Source: Chondrus crispus
Lineage: Eukaryota; Rhodophyta; Florideophyceae; Gigartinales; Gigartinaceae
Assembly: GCF_000350225.1 (NCBI RefSeq)
Contig: NW_005179058.1
Span: 186,001-250,000 of the forward strand
Length of the DNA: 64,000 nt
Direction of reading: 5' to 3'
Each line of letters starts with the position of its first letter. Position 1 is the stretch's first letter. Under the pieces are notes generated by a model. The model was not told the DNA's origin. It was given only the letters and a program-made list of their open reading frames with translations, and did no database searches. Below are positions 63,711 to 64,000 of the stretch, in pieces. The translations under genes were made by a program, and so were the position numbers.

Positions 63711-64000
63711 TGTCTTGGAGGTAGGTAGGGAATGGTGGGAGGGAAGGGGAAGGGGAGGGGGTGTGGGAGGAAGGGAGTGTCGGAATTACGGGGAGGATCG
63801 GGTGAAGGTGTAGAAGTGGAAGGTAGGTACAGGGAGGGCGGAGCGAAAAGCGACTGAAGGGGGAAGGGAGTGGGTGAGGAGAGGGCAGTCTGTGGGAGCG
63901 CACGTGCGGTTGGAGAGTGATGGCGACGAGCCGAGGATCGTTTAATGTTGCATTCGTCGACCGCGTCATCTCATCGCATCACACCTCACTCGAAACGCAC
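63711..64000. other. Upstream region of the AAA ATPase gene
   Basis: 290 bases rich in G/A on the plus strand (C/T on the coding strand), the expected pyrimidine-rich leader and promoter of the leftward AAA gene. No other gene is seen. Confidence 0.45.

Overview
The window is eukaryotic nuclear DNA. Seven host genes look intact and most have no intron. The two that do carry short GT-AG introns (88, 126 and 149 nt). A plastid-targeted class I aldolase, a GH36 alpha-galactosidase (in red algae this enzyme class fits floridoside turnover), very compact genes, and copia, DIRS and Mutator-like transposons together suggest a red alga, perhaps a florideophyte of the Chondrus kind. The lineage is inference; no rRNA or plastid marker is present to fix it.

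Layout. 0.4-5.7 kb: GH36 alpha-galactosidase, the transcription elongation factor Elf1, and a secretory coiled-coil protein. 8.1-18.4 kb: a complete 10,223-bp Mutator-like DNA transposon with a 28-bp perfect terminal inverted repeat and a perfect 9-bp target duplication. It carries a broken or spliced transposase, a Ulp1/SENP-type (C48) cysteine protease, a second papain-fold-like cysteine protease candidate and an unknown protein. 18.4-22.8 kb: a dual-specificity phosphatase gene split onto opposite strands, and a 390-bp MITE with TTA duplications. 22.8-29.9 kb: a SAPS-domain PP6 regulatory subunit and, convergent with it, a BRCA2 homologue whose RAD51-binding region is an array of about 13 minimal 14-residue BRC-type units. 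31.5-32.7 kb: plastid aldolase.

32.8-55.2 kb is a transposon nest. In order it holds an inverted-repeat cluster of about 430-bp units built around a CCTCATATGAGG palindrome, a small TIR element, a pogo/Tigger-like transposase relic, DIRS element 1 (truncated), copia element 1 (truncated, with a solo LTR of another family inserted in its integrase), a complete copia element 2 (LTRs about 98% identical, TSD AGTTG), and DIRS element 2 bounded by direct repeats. Nearly all retroelement ORFs carry in-frame stops and frameshifts.

57.3-63.7 kb returns to host genes: a type II/PRX5-like peroxiredoxin, a membrane-anchored RING-H2 protein with one intron, and a three-exon tandem AAA ATPase of 1177 residues whose second ATPase site has lost the Walker B acid pair.

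The host genes do not form a pathway. They are housekeeping genes for sugar metabolism, transcription, phosphatase control, recombination, redox and proteostasis, separated by mobile DNA. I found no tRNA, rRNA or CRISPR.
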